The notes: generated by a model not told the origin, from the letters alone. 64,000 bases of DNA from Leptospiraceae bacterium (GCA_024233865.1 JACKPA010000007.1:226538-290537); one strand, 5' to 3'. Positions 23,920 through 32,603 are shown, numbered from the stretch's first letter. Made by a program: numbers and translations.

Positions 23920-26900
23920 CTATCTTTTTACAATACCAAGATCAATAAATGCTCCATCATTCATTATTACAAAAGGCCTAGTTTCTATTTTCACTTTTTT
24001 AAATCCGTTAAATCGAATAATTTGTAAGGCACCCATGCCAAAGCCCATAGGACCTTTGTTATAGTAGTGAGCTTCCAATTTATACGGAAATCCGTTTGGC
24101 TGTACAATTCGAAAACACTCCGGACCATAACCATTGGTTATATCTGCATAAAGTTCACCTCCGGAAGGAAGGACTTTTTTGGAATAAAAAGCATGGTTTT
24201 TATCACGATCATAAACATGAAAGTCTACGTCGTTTGCGTCCGTTTCCCATACCAATATAAATTTGATTTCTTTTTCCAATTCTTTGATTTTGTACTCTTT
24301 GGATATTTTTTCAAAAAAAGGCATATCTTTGGATTCATTTCTTTTGGCTATTGTGTAAACCAAGTCCAAATCATCGTATAAAATTTGGTGTGCATCAATA
24401 AATCTTGAATCAAATTGTTTGTTTAGTCCTTTTAGCAATATGGTTGCCGCTTGTTTATAGTTTTCTTGAGATAGATAAGCCATCGAAAGCAAATGGTAAA
24501 CACTTGGATGATCAGGTCGCTCTTCTAATGCTTTTTGAAAACTATCAATGGCAATTTTGTATTCACCGATAGCAATTAATTTCTCAGAAGCAAAACGTCT
24601 TATATCTGCCCGCATAGGAAAGTAGTCAATCAAAGAGGAATAGGCACGAATAGCCATATCTCTGTCTTTTTGCTGCATGGCAGCATCCCCTAACGCAACA
24701 AGAGCTAGTGTATTTTCCGGGTTGTCTTTTTTCCATTTTAAGGCTAAGCGTAAAGCGCTATAACTCCTTCCCCTTTGTAAATAGGTTTGAATTTCCTTAT
24801 ATACTCCTGAATATGGTTCAACACTCCCTTGACGAATTTCCGGCACTACATTAACTATTGGTCTCTGATCTTTTATCTTTTTACTTCTTATGCTTGGTTT
24901 TGAAATTCTAGAAGGTAATTCAATGTCGGTGGTGGTAACTGCATTGGAATTTGTTTTATCTCGTTTGTTTTGTGTTATTTCCGGCTTCGGTTCTAAAGGT
25001 TCTACCTTCAAATCAGAAGATTTTTTAGGCAATGTTATAGAATCTTTAGTATTTTCTTCTAATTTCATTTCTTCTTTTTTTAAATCAGCAATAAAACCTT
25101 TACCATTAAATGTTTCTATCACATCTTCATCGTCCTCTTCAGAAATATTATACTCTTCAGATGATTTGGTATTTCCGTTTTTTTTGGGTTTTTCTTTTTT
25201 AAATTTCTTTCTTTCATCTCTTTTCTTTTTTTCTTCTTGTTTTACTCTTTCTGTTTTTCTTCTTTCCATTTCTCTAGGTTCTAAAAAAGAATAAAGGCTA
25301 GAATCTTTACGATTGATGATTTCCAATCCCCCTTGCCCTACGGTTAAAATATTAGTCAAAGAATTTCTAGTAATTCCAAACCTTTCGTAATCGGAATCCG
25401 ATTCCAAAACAACCATAGAAGTAAAAGGTGTAACAATTCTGTTTTCAATAGCCAATTTTTTGGCTCGAAGTTTTAAACCTTCCCGTTTGTCTTCGTCCGG
25501 TTCGTTTTCCGATAGTTCCATTAACCTGGATATATTGGCAGTTCGTAATTCCCTGTTTAGCAAAAGGGGAGTTACATCTAACTTTTGTAAATCGCCTATA
25601 CTATTTCCGTTCCATTGGATCGATTCATGAGTCAAGCGAGCATCCTCATTTAACTCAATGAACAACGTAATAGAGTCCCCAGCCTGCACGGAAGGTATAA
25701 TCGAGGGGAAAAACCACTTTGCATTTTTTACATCTATATGGTTGTCTGTATAAGCTTTATTATTCAATTGGGTGAGAATGTTTGCGTTACTATCTCTAAA
25801 TTCTATTTTAAATCCTGGATTCTTTCCGGAAAGAATGAGTTTGGAAATGATTTCATTATTTCTATGAGCAGAAGGTACAATAAAATCTACCCTGTCAACC
25901 CACTTTATGGAATGTAAGCTTTCGGAAAGCTTTTCATTATATGTCTCTCCAAGATTGGAAGAACCATCACTAAAAATAATTAGCCTTGAAGGTTCCACTG
26001 TTAAGTCTTTTATTTTTTGTAAAGCTGTATAAAGGTTTGTAGCTCCTAACGGATGGATTTTTTTTAGCTTTCTAAAGGCAGAATTCGGACTACCCTTAAA
26101 AGGTTTTAAATCATTGTCAAAACCGAATAGATATAATTTTTTGCTTTTCAAACTCTTGAGAATTTCATGTAGTCTGTCTATGTTTTTTTCAAAGTTAATG
26201 GAATTAGAGGCGGATGTATCTACAAGCAATACGATATTTTGGTTATTGTATTTTTGACTGGAAAAGATAGGAGTGAAACGGACTGCATACTGGTTGTTAT
26301 TTTTTAGAATAACGTTATCGTTTTTGATTTTTATAAATAAGAAGTCCTTTTCCGGCTTGAAAAAAGTTTGATGGTATGAGTAGACTTTTTTGCTTTTAGT
26401 ATTACCTTCCCAGTTGGTTGGATTTTTATTTTGGTCTGAAACATTTTTATATTCATTTTCATTGTACAAAAGGTGTATTTTAAAGCTATCTATTTGGGGT
26501 AATCCTTTTAAAGGAATTGTAAATTTTGGTGGCTGTCCTTCTAAAACTTGGGAATAAGAAATGATTATATTTTTACTTCCTTTTGCCGGGATAGGAAAAA
26601 TTCGTGCATTGAATTCATTGCCAGAATCTTGTTCCAACAAAGCAGGGTCTTGTCTTTTATGTAAAAAGTCCTCGTAGGCTCTGCGGGCGACTTCCTTTTC
26701 AACGACTTCGCCTTCCTGCCATTTGTTATCTATCTGCATGGCAAACCTGGAAATGTGAGCATTTTCCGGTAATAGTATTTTGAATCTTCCCTCTCTTACC
26801 CTATTTTCAGAATTGTAAAACGTTAGTTTGATTTCGGTAAAAGCAAGAAACCCCTCCAAAACAGTATTGGTTTCATAATGGGCAATGTTTAACCCCTGCC

Positions 26901-27012
26901 CATCACTTGTTGTGAGGGATAAAGGAGAGTTAAGTGTCTCTTCTGAATGTTTTTGAGAAAGAAACGTGAGGGAAAGGAATAGAAGAAAAGTATTTATAAT
27001 AAATTTTTTCAT
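23920..27012 (-). CDS. VIT-vWA-TPR-DUF2135 exported protein
   Basis: 1030 residues with a signal peptide. VIT domain about 35-165 (VVEKEVARRAYEDFLHKRQDP is diagnostic), vWA about 255-430 with the MIDAS-like DTSAS, a highly charged Lys/Glu linker about 575-700, TPR repeats about 740-880, and a C-terminal DUF2135 domain (WETDANDVDFHVYDRDKN ... SGGELYADITNGYGPE). VIT/vWA proteins mediate protein-protein contacts on the cell surface or in the periplasm. The ATG overlaps the SRPBCC stop (ATGA). Its partner is unknown. Confidence 0.85.
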   Translation of the reverse strand: MKKFIINTFLLFLSLTFLSQKHSEETLNSPLSLTTSDGQGLNIAHYETNTVLEGFLAFTEIKLTFYNSENRVREGRFKILLPENAHISRFAMQIDNKWQEGEVVEKEVARRAYEDFLHKRQDPALLEQDSGNEFNARIFPIPAKGSKNIIISYSQVLEGQPPKFTIPLKGLPQIDSFKIHLLYNENEYKNVSDQNKNPTNWEGNTKSKKVYSYHQTFFKPEKDFLFIKIKNDNVILKNNNQYAVRFTPIFSSQKYNNQNIVLLVDTSASNSINFEKNIDRLHEILKSLKSKKLYLFGFDNDLKPFKGSPNSAFRKLKKIHPLGATNLYTALQKIKDLTVEPSRLIIFSDGSSNLGETYNEKLSESLHSIKWVDRVDFIVPSAHRNNEIISKLILSGKNPGFKIEFRDSNANILTQLNNKAYTDNHIDVKNAKWFFPSIIPSVQAGDSITLFIELNEDARLTHESIQWNGNSIGDLQKLDVTPLLLNRELRTANISRLMELSENEPDEDKREGLKLRAKKLAIENRIVTPFTSMVVLESDSDYERFGITRNSLTNILTVGQGGLEIINRKDSSLYSFLEPREMERRKTERVKQEEKKKRDERKKFKKEKPKKNGNTKSSEEYNISEEDDEDVIETFNGKGFIADLKKEEMKLEENTKDSITLPKKSSDLKVEPLEPKPEITQNKRDKTNSNAVTTTDIELPSRISKPSIRSKKIKDQRPIVNVVPEIRQGSVEPYSGVYKEIQTYLQRGRSYSALRLALKWKKDNPENTLALVALGDAAMQQKDRDMAIRAYSSLIDYFPMRADIRRFASEKLIAIGEYKIAIDSFQKALEERPDHPSVYHLLSMAYLSQENYKQAATILLKGLNKQFDSRFIDAHQILYDDLDLVYTIAKRNESKDMPFFEKISKEYKIKELEKEIKFILVWETDANDVDFHVYDRDKNHAFYSKKVLPSGGELYADITNGYGPECFRIVQPNGFPYKLEAHYYNKGPMGFGMGALQIIRFNGFKKVKIETRPFVIMNDGAFIDLGIVKR

Positions 27013-27551
27013 TTTGTTTCTTTACCTTCTGCTATTTTTTTTAACCTTTGCAATCCTAATTCAAAATATGGTCCAAGTGATGAATCTATAAATAATCCAA
27101 AATACCTTCCAATAAGATTGTATTCTGCATCTCCGGTAAATTTCCATACTACTTTCGTTTGTTTTTTTTCTTTTTGTATAAAATTCCAACTGCCAATCGC
27201 TTTACTCTCTTGGAATGAAATATCTGTTTGTATGAATTCATTCGGAATACACTCCGTTATGAGTACGCTACCTTCACCATATTCCAAACTTGTCCATTTG
27301 GAAAAAGCTCCTTTTCCCTCTATGACTGCCTCATAACCAACCTTTAGTGTCGGATCACCCTTCTGCCAAGGATACCAATTTTCCCAATTTTTTAAATTGT
27401 TTACCAAGTAGAAAACGTCTTCTACCGGTGTATTTATAATGATCGAACGATCCATTTCGTATTTTCTTGGTAAAAAATACCCGATTATAACTAAGATAAA
27501 CAAAACAATGATTATTCCTACTCCAATTTTTTTTATTATTTTCATATTCAT
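27009..27551 (-). CDS. Membrane-anchored SRPBCC protein, paralogue of 19034-19567
   Basis: 180 residues from ATG 27551 (a second ATG at 27545). One N-terminal helix (about 8-28) then an SRPBCC domain: RSIIINTPVEDVFYLVNNLKNWENW and WKFTGDAEYNLIGRYFG. Similar in plan and sequence to the protein at 19034. It starts 16 nt after the enoyl-CoA hydratase-like gene and its stop overlaps the VIT protein start. Likely binds a hydrophobic ligand at the outer face of the inner membrane (family-based inference). Confidence 0.8.
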   Translation of the reverse strand: MNMKIIKKIGVGIIIVLFILVIIGYFLPRKYEMDRSIIINTPVEDVFYLVNNLKNWENWYPWQKGDPTLKVGYEAVIEGKGAFSKWTSLEYGEGSVLITECIPNEFIQTDISFQESKAIGSWNFIQKEKKQTKVVWKFTGDAEYNLIGRYFGLFIDSSLGPYFELGLQRLKKIAEGKETK

Positions 27552-27567
27552 ATTAAGCTCGTATTTA

Positions 27568-28335
27568 TTAAGGCGAAAATACCGGTTTTCGCTTTTCCAC
27601 AATAGATTTCATTCCTTCTTGACCATTTGGTGAATATATCGCTTTTGCGAGATTTTTTATATCATCTGACTCAATGGAAGAAATTTGAGAAACAATATTC
27701 TTACGAAGAGAATACTTAATTCCTTTAATAGATTCCATAGCCATATTCTTAAATTGTTTGCAATATTTCAAACCGGTTTCGTACAAATCATTTTGTTCAC
27801 ACAACTCGTCCACCAAACCTATGGCAACTGCTTCGTGGGGTTTGAGTCCTTTTCCGGAATAGAGAACATCTCTTGTATTTTGAAAACCAATAAGCTCTTT
27901 TAAAACCAAACAAGCTCCGGTTGGAAAATTGATTCCGATAAGCGATTCGGGAAATCCAAAACGTATTTTTGAATCTACCATAATTCTATAATCCGTAAAC
28001 GTTGCAACTACAGAGCCTACCCCCATACAATGTCCGTTGATTAATGACAGAATAATTTTAGGAAAAAAGAGAACTTTTTTGGTAGCTTCAATGGCAACTT
28101 GCACTATGGAGTATATTTCATCATAATTTTTATCAATAAACATCTCAGGTTCAAAACCATTTGAAAAATATTCGTTTCCTCTTGCCGAAAGTAAGATAAT
28201 TTTTGTATTTTTGTCACTTTCTGCTTTGTCAATACTTTTTATTAGCTCTTGAAAAAATTTAAAACTCATGGTATTTTTTTTGTTTGTATTTATACACAAT
28301 TCGTATATATAATCATTCTGTTTTTCTTCAATCAT
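27568..28335 (-). CDS. Enoyl-CoA hydratase/isomerase family protein
   Basis: 255 residues from ATG 28335. Crotonase-fold features: the oxyanion-hole segments SARGNEYFSNGFEPEMF and NGHCMGVGSVVATFTDYRI, and FGFPESLIGINFP, which retains the Glu corresponding to the FGxPE catalytic position. The second catalytic Glu of true hydratases is not obvious, so the enzyme may be an isomerase or have another CoA substrate. First gene of a probable operon with SRPBCC, VIT and downstream genes. No other beta-oxidation genes are nearby. Confidence 0.82.
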   Translation of the reverse strand: MIEEKQNDYIYELCINTNKKNTMSFKFFQELIKSIDKAESDKNTKIILLSARGNEYFSNGFEPEMFIDKNYDEIYSIVQVAIEATKKVLFFPKIILSLINGHCMGVGSVVATFTDYRIMVDSKIRFGFPESLIGINFPTGACLVLKELIGFQNTRDVLYSGKGLKPHEAVAIGLVDELCEQNDLYETGLKYCKQFKNMAMESIKGIKYSLRKNIVSQISSIESDDIKNLAKAIYSPNGQEGMKSIVEKRKPVFSP

Positions 28336-28487
28336 AGACTGTTCTCTCAATTGGTTATTTCATCACTTAAATGTTCACCGCACAAATTGGCAAGTTTTTC
28401 AAGCTATTTCATCGAAAATTACATATAAGATAGGATTGTTTTTATCGCTATAGGATAGAATCAGGTAACCATGGCAGGGGATTTTGT

Positions 28488-28549
28488 GTAGCTACGGTTG
28501 GTGAGTTGCAGAACCGCAAAAATACTGCGTATCGAACCACCGTAACTAC
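28488..28549. repeat. Structured intergenic inverted repeat
   Basis: GTAGCTACGGTTGGT (28488-28502) pairs imperfectly with ACCACCGTAACTAC (28536-28549), with a further GCAG/CTGC pair in the loop. The block is clearly richer in G+C than the flanks. It stands 20 bp past the stop of the thioredoxin-reductase fusion, so it may protect or end that transcript, or be a dispersed repeat. Confidence 0.5.
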
Positions 28550-28568
28550 AATTTACGGATATTATTTT

Positions 28569-29876
28569 TCATTTCTCAGATTCAAGATACTTTTCTGACA
28601 TAACCGCAGCTATACATCCGTCTCCAACAGCTGTAGCTGCTTGTCTCACTTTTTTTACCCTTATATCTCCAACTGCATAAACACCTGGAATGTTTGTTTC
28701 CATATCTTCATTTGTAACCAGATAACCCCATTTGTCCTTTTGAATTTTTCCGTTTAACAAAGACGTATTAGGAACCATTCCGATAAAAATAAAAATTCCA
28801 TCAGATATAAGAGTAGAAGATTTGTGCGTTTTCATATCCTCTAAGGTAATTTTCATTTTATTGCTTTCTATGATTTCGAATTTTCTTGGTTCACTGCTAT
28901 AAATTACGTTGATTTTAGGATTAGCCAACGCCTTTTCAATCGCCGTTGCATTTGCAGTTAGCTTATCAAACTGATGGATGATTGTCACTTTGGTCGCAAA
29001 GCGAGTTAAAAAGATAGACTCTTCCACTGCTGAGTTTCCGCCCCCAATAACTACAACTTCTTTACCATCATAGTATTTTCCATCACAGGTAGCACAGTAA
29101 GAAATACCCTTTCCTGCGTATTCAATTTCGCCTGGAATGTTTATAAGTCGTGGTTTAGCTCCCATAGCCAATATCATCACATCAGACTGTATCTCTAATT
29201 CTCCATCTACAAGAACGCTGTGTTTTCCATTCCCATTGGCTATATTAATCTCCGTAATATCTACAGCTCCTATAATTTCAGCTCCACTTTCTTTTGTTTG
29301 AGTTTCCATTTTATGTGCCAATTCCCATCCTTGGACAACATTTCCTGTTCCAGGGTAATTGGAAACCAAATGTGTAGACTTTACTTGTCCTCCAGGCAAG
29401 GAAGAATCAACTAAAATAGTTTTTAGCTTGGCTTGGGCCGCATATATAGCAGCTGTCATACCAGCCGGACCTCCACCAATTATAACTACATCTGTAGTTC
29501 TGGTTTTCTTTTCTTGATTTTTTTCTATTTCGGCAAAGACTTCACTTGGTAATAAGTTTTGTATTTCAGCTTTTAACTCGCTTTTTTTAATTCCACCAGT
29601 TAACCTGTGACCAACTTCCTTCCCATCTTGGTAAAAAATTACCGTTGGACTTGAATTCACACCGAGTTGTGTGGCAAGTTCCCGATTTTGTTGTCTGAAT
29701 ATTTTATAAAATTTGATAAGATGACCGTATTTTAAAGCCATATCCTCATATTTGGGAGCCAATGCTTCGCATGGAGGACATTCATCGGAATAAAAATCTA
29801 GTACAACAATTCCTTTTTGTTTGAGAATTTTTTCCTCATATTCTTCTTTGGAAATTTCAATAATATTTTTTGCCAT
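28569..29876 (-). CDS. Thioredoxin-thioredoxin reductase fusion protein
   Basis: 435 residues. A thioredoxin domain (1-108) has active site CPPC at 33-36 in place of the usual CGPC, and cis-Pro in SSPTV at 77. A linker (109-127) leads to an NADPH-dependent FAD thioredoxin reductase with GGGPAGM at 134-140, redox pair CATC at 261-264, the NADPH site GGGNSA and C-terminal GVYAVGDI. The single chain would reduce its own thioredoxin domain. Known TrxR-Trx fusions (M. leprae) have thioredoxin at the C-terminus; here the order is reversed. AAAGGAG precedes the ATG, and a CsoR/CstR-like operator lies 47 bp upstream. Confidence 0.93.
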   Translation of the reverse strand: MAKNIIEISKEEYEEKILKQKGIVVLDFYSDECPPCEALAPKYEDMALKYGHLIKFYKIFRQQNRELATQLGVNSSPTVIFYQDGKEVGHRLTGGIKKSELKAEIQNLLPSEVFAEIEKNQEKKTRTTDVVIIGGGPAGMTAAIYAAQAKLKTILVDSSLPGGQVKSTHLVSNYPGTGNVVQGWELAHKMETQTKESGAEIIGAVDITEINIANGNGKHSVLVDGELEIQSDVMILAMGAKPRLINIPGEIEYAGKGISYCATCDGKYYDGKEVVVIGGGNSAVEESIFLTRFATKVTIIHQFDKLTANATAIEKALANPKINVIYSSEPRKFEIIESNKMKITLEDMKTHKSSTLISDGIFIFIGMVPNTSLLNGKIQKDKWGYLVTNEDMETNIPGVYAVGDIRVKKVRQAATAVGDGCIAAVMSEKYLESEK

Positions 29877-29922
29877 TTCTATTCTCCTTTATACTAACGG
29901 AAATCCATAATAAAACATATAC

Positions 29923-29940
29923 TATACCCCCTATGGTATA
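29923..29940 (-). promoter_or_regulatory. CsoR/CstR-like operator in the trx-trxR promoter
   Basis: TATACC-N6-GGTATA with a C-run in the centre (TATACCCCCTATGGTATA). This closely resembles sites bound by CsoR/CstR-family (DUF156) repressors that sense copper or persulfides. On the minus strand the site falls between CTGGAC (a plausible -35) and TATAGT (a plausible -10), so binding would block RNA polymerase. The regulator gene is not in this window. By-eye match. Confidence 0.5.
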
Positions 29941-29987
29941 CGTCCAGTACTTTTTTATAAGGATTGCTAAATTTTTTAAAAAATGGC

Positions 29988-30011
29988 ACGTGAGGATGAA
30001 ATTCCTCACGT
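29988..30011 (-). terminator. Rho-independent terminator after the small membrane protein gene
   Basis: ACGTGAGG and CCTCACGT form a perfect 8-bp stem around an 8-base loop. On the minus strand it is followed by GCCATTTTTT. It starts 11 bp after the stop of the 47-residue ORF, which supports that ORF as a real, separately terminated gene and separates it from the trx-trxR promoter. Confidence 0.75.
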
Positions 30012-30021
30012 ATAATGGTGA

Positions 30022-30165
30022 TTATTTATGTCTTAGTGTATCTTTGGGGATACGAATAGGTTCTGGGGTCAAACTATTTCGTCCTAAATAAAACAAGGCA
30101 CCTATTGCAAAAATCAAAATGAGGTCAATAATGATTAAGGAATCTGCCATAATGCATGATGACAT
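30022..30165 (-). CDS. Small single-pass membrane protein, 47 residues
   Basis: Below usual ORF-length cut-offs. ATG at 30165 with GGAG nine bases upstream, stop at 30022. The product begins MSSCIMADS, has one strong hydrophobic helix (LIIIDLILIFAIGALFYLG), then a short polar tail NSLTPEPIRIPKDTLRHK. A terminator follows at once. The hydrophobic helix, the SD and the terminator all support a real gene. The tail would face the cytoplasm or periplasm depending on orientation; the Cys at residue 4 is not in a lipobox. No homologue recognised. Confidence 0.65.
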   Translation of the reverse strand: MSSCIMADSLIIIDLILIFAIGALFYLGRNSLTPEPIRIPKDTLRHK

Positions 30166-30330
30166 ATATTTTTACTCCTAAAACAACTGTTTAAAGGATA
30201 CTTACTTCCATCAATAATTTTAATGGAAGAACGAAGCCTTATAGAATGAGTTTAAATTTATAAAATCATTCGGTCAAGTTATTTTGTTAAAAATTTTGTT
30301 ATATATTAAAAAAATTCTTTCTTTGGGTTT
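30166..30330. other. Leader region between phosphofructokinase and the small ORF
   Basis: 165 bp with CTTCCAT (30205-30211) pairing with ATGGAAG (30223-30229). On the minus strand this hairpin lies after the phosphofructokinase stop and 40 nt before the small ORF, without a T-run, so it could be part of that ORF's leader or an mRNA end. No ORF is visible. Confidence 0.35.
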
Positions 30331-31620
30331 TTAAAACAGATCAGGTTGGGCAGTTGCCTCTTTTACAATTGACCAAAGATAACCTTTGGGATCAATGGTT
30401 TTTCGTTTTTCAATAGCTAATTTTATCGGAATAAAGGTAAAATAGGAATTCCACCTACCAACTAGAACTCCGGTTTTTCCTGCCATTGCCCCATGAACGG
30501 CGTTTTGAGCAAGCATAATACAAAAAACGGCATCATCCGGTGATGCTGGCATACTTCGTATGACATAACTTGGGTCAATATATTTTAGGTTAGTATGAAA
30601 GTTTATTTCTTTAAAATAAGTTGTGATTTTATCTTTTAAAAATAGTCCTATATCACCGTATTTGATATTTCCGGAAGCATCAAATTCTTTTTTGTCTTCA
30701 AAGAATTTTTGTCCTGCACCTTCGGCAACAAGGATAACCGCGTGTTTGTTTTTTTGTAAAGTTTGATGAAGTCTGTTTAGGAGCCCCCTTTCCCCGTCTA
30801 GTTGGAAATCAACTTCTGGAATTAATACATAGTCTACAACATTTGATGCGAGAGATGCATAAGCTGCAATAAATCCAGAGTCTCTTCCCATAACTTTAAC
30901 TAGTCCAATACCATTTCTAGCACCTGTAGCTTCCGCGTGAGCTCCTTGTAGGGTCATGGTAGCAAAAGAAACTGCTGTTTCAAAGCCAAATGTTTTATCA
31001 ACAAAGCGTATATCATTGTCTATAGTTTTGGGAACACCAACTGTTGCTATTTTTAATCCACGCTTTTTTATTTCTTCAAATATGGTTAATTGACCTCGTA
31101 GTGTTCCGTCTCCTCCGATGGTAAACAATACCGATATATCATTTTTAACAAGAGTATCTAACATCTCCAATGGATCTTGCTTTCCTCTAGACGAGCCAAG
31201 AATTGTTCCTCCTTTTGTATGAATGTCACGAACATTGTTGGGATTTAGTTCGATAAATTCATGGTTATAAGAGGAGACTAAACCTTCATAACCGTAAGGT
31301 ATGCCATAGATCGTTTTTACTCCATAGTTGTGTAATTGATTTACGAGGCTTTTTATGACGTTGTTTAAACCTGGACATAAGCCTCCACAAGTAACAATAG
31401 CTGCCTTTGTTTTGTGAGGATCAAAAAATATTTTCTTTCGAGGTCCGGCATTTTCCAAAGACAAGGCTTTCCCCTCCTTCTGAAATGCGTCTGCAATTCT
31501 TTTGTATTCAATATCTAAAATAACCCTTTCCCCTTCGGGGATAAATTGGGGTATGTCCAAAGTAGAATTGATTTCACACTTTCCTATATTAAAAACTTCC
31601 GTATCTTTTTCTGTCATCAT
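30331..31620 (-). CDS. pfkA: 6-phosphofructokinase, long group-II type, probably ATP-dependent
   Basis: 429 residues. Conserved PFK elements: CGGLCPGLNNVI, GGDGT at 169-173, PKTIDND at 197-203 and MGRDSGFIA. PPi-dependent enzymes usually have Asp at the second diagnostic position of the first motif (GGDD) and Lys in PKTIDND, whereas E. coli-type ATP enzymes have Gly at both. Here Gly is combined with Lys, the combination known in trypanosomatid ATP-PFK, so ATP is the likelier phosphoryl donor. It catalyses the committed step of glycolysis. AGGAAGG precedes the ATG pair at 31617/31620. Confidence 0.88.
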   Translation of the reverse strand: MMTEKDTEVFNIGKCEINSTLDIPQFIPEGERVILDIEYKRIADAFQKEGKALSLENAGPRKKIFFDPHKTKAAIVTCGGLCPGLNNVIKSLVNQLHNYGVKTIYGIPYGYEGLVSSYNHEFIELNPNNVRDIHTKGGTILGSSRGKQDPLEMLDTLVKNDISVLFTIGGDGTLRGQLTIFEEIKKRGLKIATVGVPKTIDNDIRFVDKTFGFETAVSFATMTLQGAHAEATGARNGIGLVKVMGRDSGFIAAYASLASNVVDYVLIPEVDFQLDGERGLLNRLHQTLQKNKHAVILVAEGAGQKFFEDKKEFDASGNIKYGDIGLFLKDKITTYFKEINFHTNLKYIDPSYVIRSMPASPDDAVFCIMLAQNAVHGAMAGKTGVLVGRWNSYFTFIPIKLAIEKRKTIDPKGYLWSIVKEATAQPDLF

Positions 31621-31720
31621 AAATACCTTCCTACAAATATACTAAATCAATTTTAGCCAACGGTATACATTGTAGATAAAGCAGAATAAAGAAAAAGTAA
31701 AAAATTTATAAAAATACAAA

Positions 31721-31758
31721 AAATCCCTCTCACACTATTTTAGCTGTGAAAGGGATTT
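31721..31758 (-). terminator. Rho-independent terminator of the double cNMP-binding gene
   Basis: AAATCCCT...TCACA (31721-31734) pairs with TGTGA...AGGGATTT (31745-31758), giving a long stem with a 10-base loop. On the minus strand it is followed by a T-rich run, and it begins at the stop codon of the gene ending at 31758. The plus strand also has a T-run after it, so it may work both ways. Confidence 0.75.
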
Positions 31759-32603
31759 TAAGAAAAATCCCCTTCAACAAAAGATGTGATTTTTCTTTCA
31801 GCTACAACGAGTCTTTCCAAAGAATTCTTTAAAAGAGTGATGAGAAAACTCGGTCGTAAACTACAGATTTTTTGAAATATATCTTTATCTATTTTGGCAA
31901 TTCTTGCCATACTGGATTCAACAACAACTGAGCTCGTCCTAGAAGATTGGTAAATCAGGGCATATTCACCAAAAAATTCACCTTCTTCTATTGTAGAAAT
32001 AATTTCAGTTTCACCTTGTAATACCATGAGTTTTCCGGATAATAAATAGTACATCGTTGAATTCTTATCGTCACCTTCGGAGAAAATTTTCTGCCCTCTA
32101 CCAAACACCCTTGTAGAGGCATTGTTTACATAATCCATAATGCTTTCGTGAGAATGAGGCAATTTGGGTTTGTCTTTTACTAAAAACGTATGGAATAAAT
32201 TATTTTCTTTTAAAACCCTTCTGAGTTTGTCATTTGCTTTTCCCAGCCTCTCTATGGTTAAACCCAGTAAGTTGTACAAAAACATAGGATTAGTTTCGGC
32301 TAACCTATCAAAATCACTTTTTTGAATGATGCCTAATTTTGCAGATTCGGATTTTACTTTAACCGTTGCAATCCTGGGAAGATTTAACACCAAACCAACT
32401 TCGCCAAAAAAAGTTCCTTGGTGTATTGTATTGATTTCAACTATTTGATTGTCTCTATTTTTGTAAACGGAAAGTTCACCGGAAAAGAGAAAATACATTC
32501 TCTCACTTGCATGCTCTCCTTCGGAAAAAATGGTATCATTTTTTTGACAAACTCTAGTTGTAATATTTTTAGCAAAATCATCCAAATTTTGTTTTTGTAA
32601 CAT
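31758..32603 (-). CDS. Tandem cyclic nucleotide-binding domain protein
   Basis: 281 residues with two cNMP-binding domains, about 10-125 and 155-270. Phosphate-binding-cassette-like segments are GTFFGEVGLVLNLPRIATV and GEFFGEYALIYQSSRTSSV; each has an Arg in the position that contacts the cyclic phosphate. No DNA-binding helix-turn-helix or enzyme domain follows. Such stand-alone sensors are frequent in leptospires and probably act through protein contacts. The ATG is preceded by AAGGTG. Its terminator overlaps the stop codon. Confidence 0.88.
   Translation of the reverse strand: MLQKQNLDDFAKNITTRVCQKNDTIFSEGEHASERMYFLFSGELSVYKNRDNQIVEINTIHQGTFFGEVGLVLNLPRIATVKVKSESAKLGIIQKSDFDRLAETNPMFLYNLLGLTIERLGKANDKLRRVLKENNLFHTFLVKDKPKLPHSHESIMDYVNNASTRVFGRGQKIFSEGDDKNSTMYYLLSGKLMVLQGETEIISTIEEGEFFGEYALIYQSSRTSSVVVESSMARIAKIDKDIFQKICSLRPSFLITLLKNSLERLVVAERKITSFVEGDFS

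Noticed and set aside
28488..28549. Possible tRNA or tRNA-like element (GGTTCGAT on the minus strand)
   Set aside because: No acceptor stem of seven pairs, no D-arm or anticodon arm in the right positions; better seen as an imperfect hairpin.
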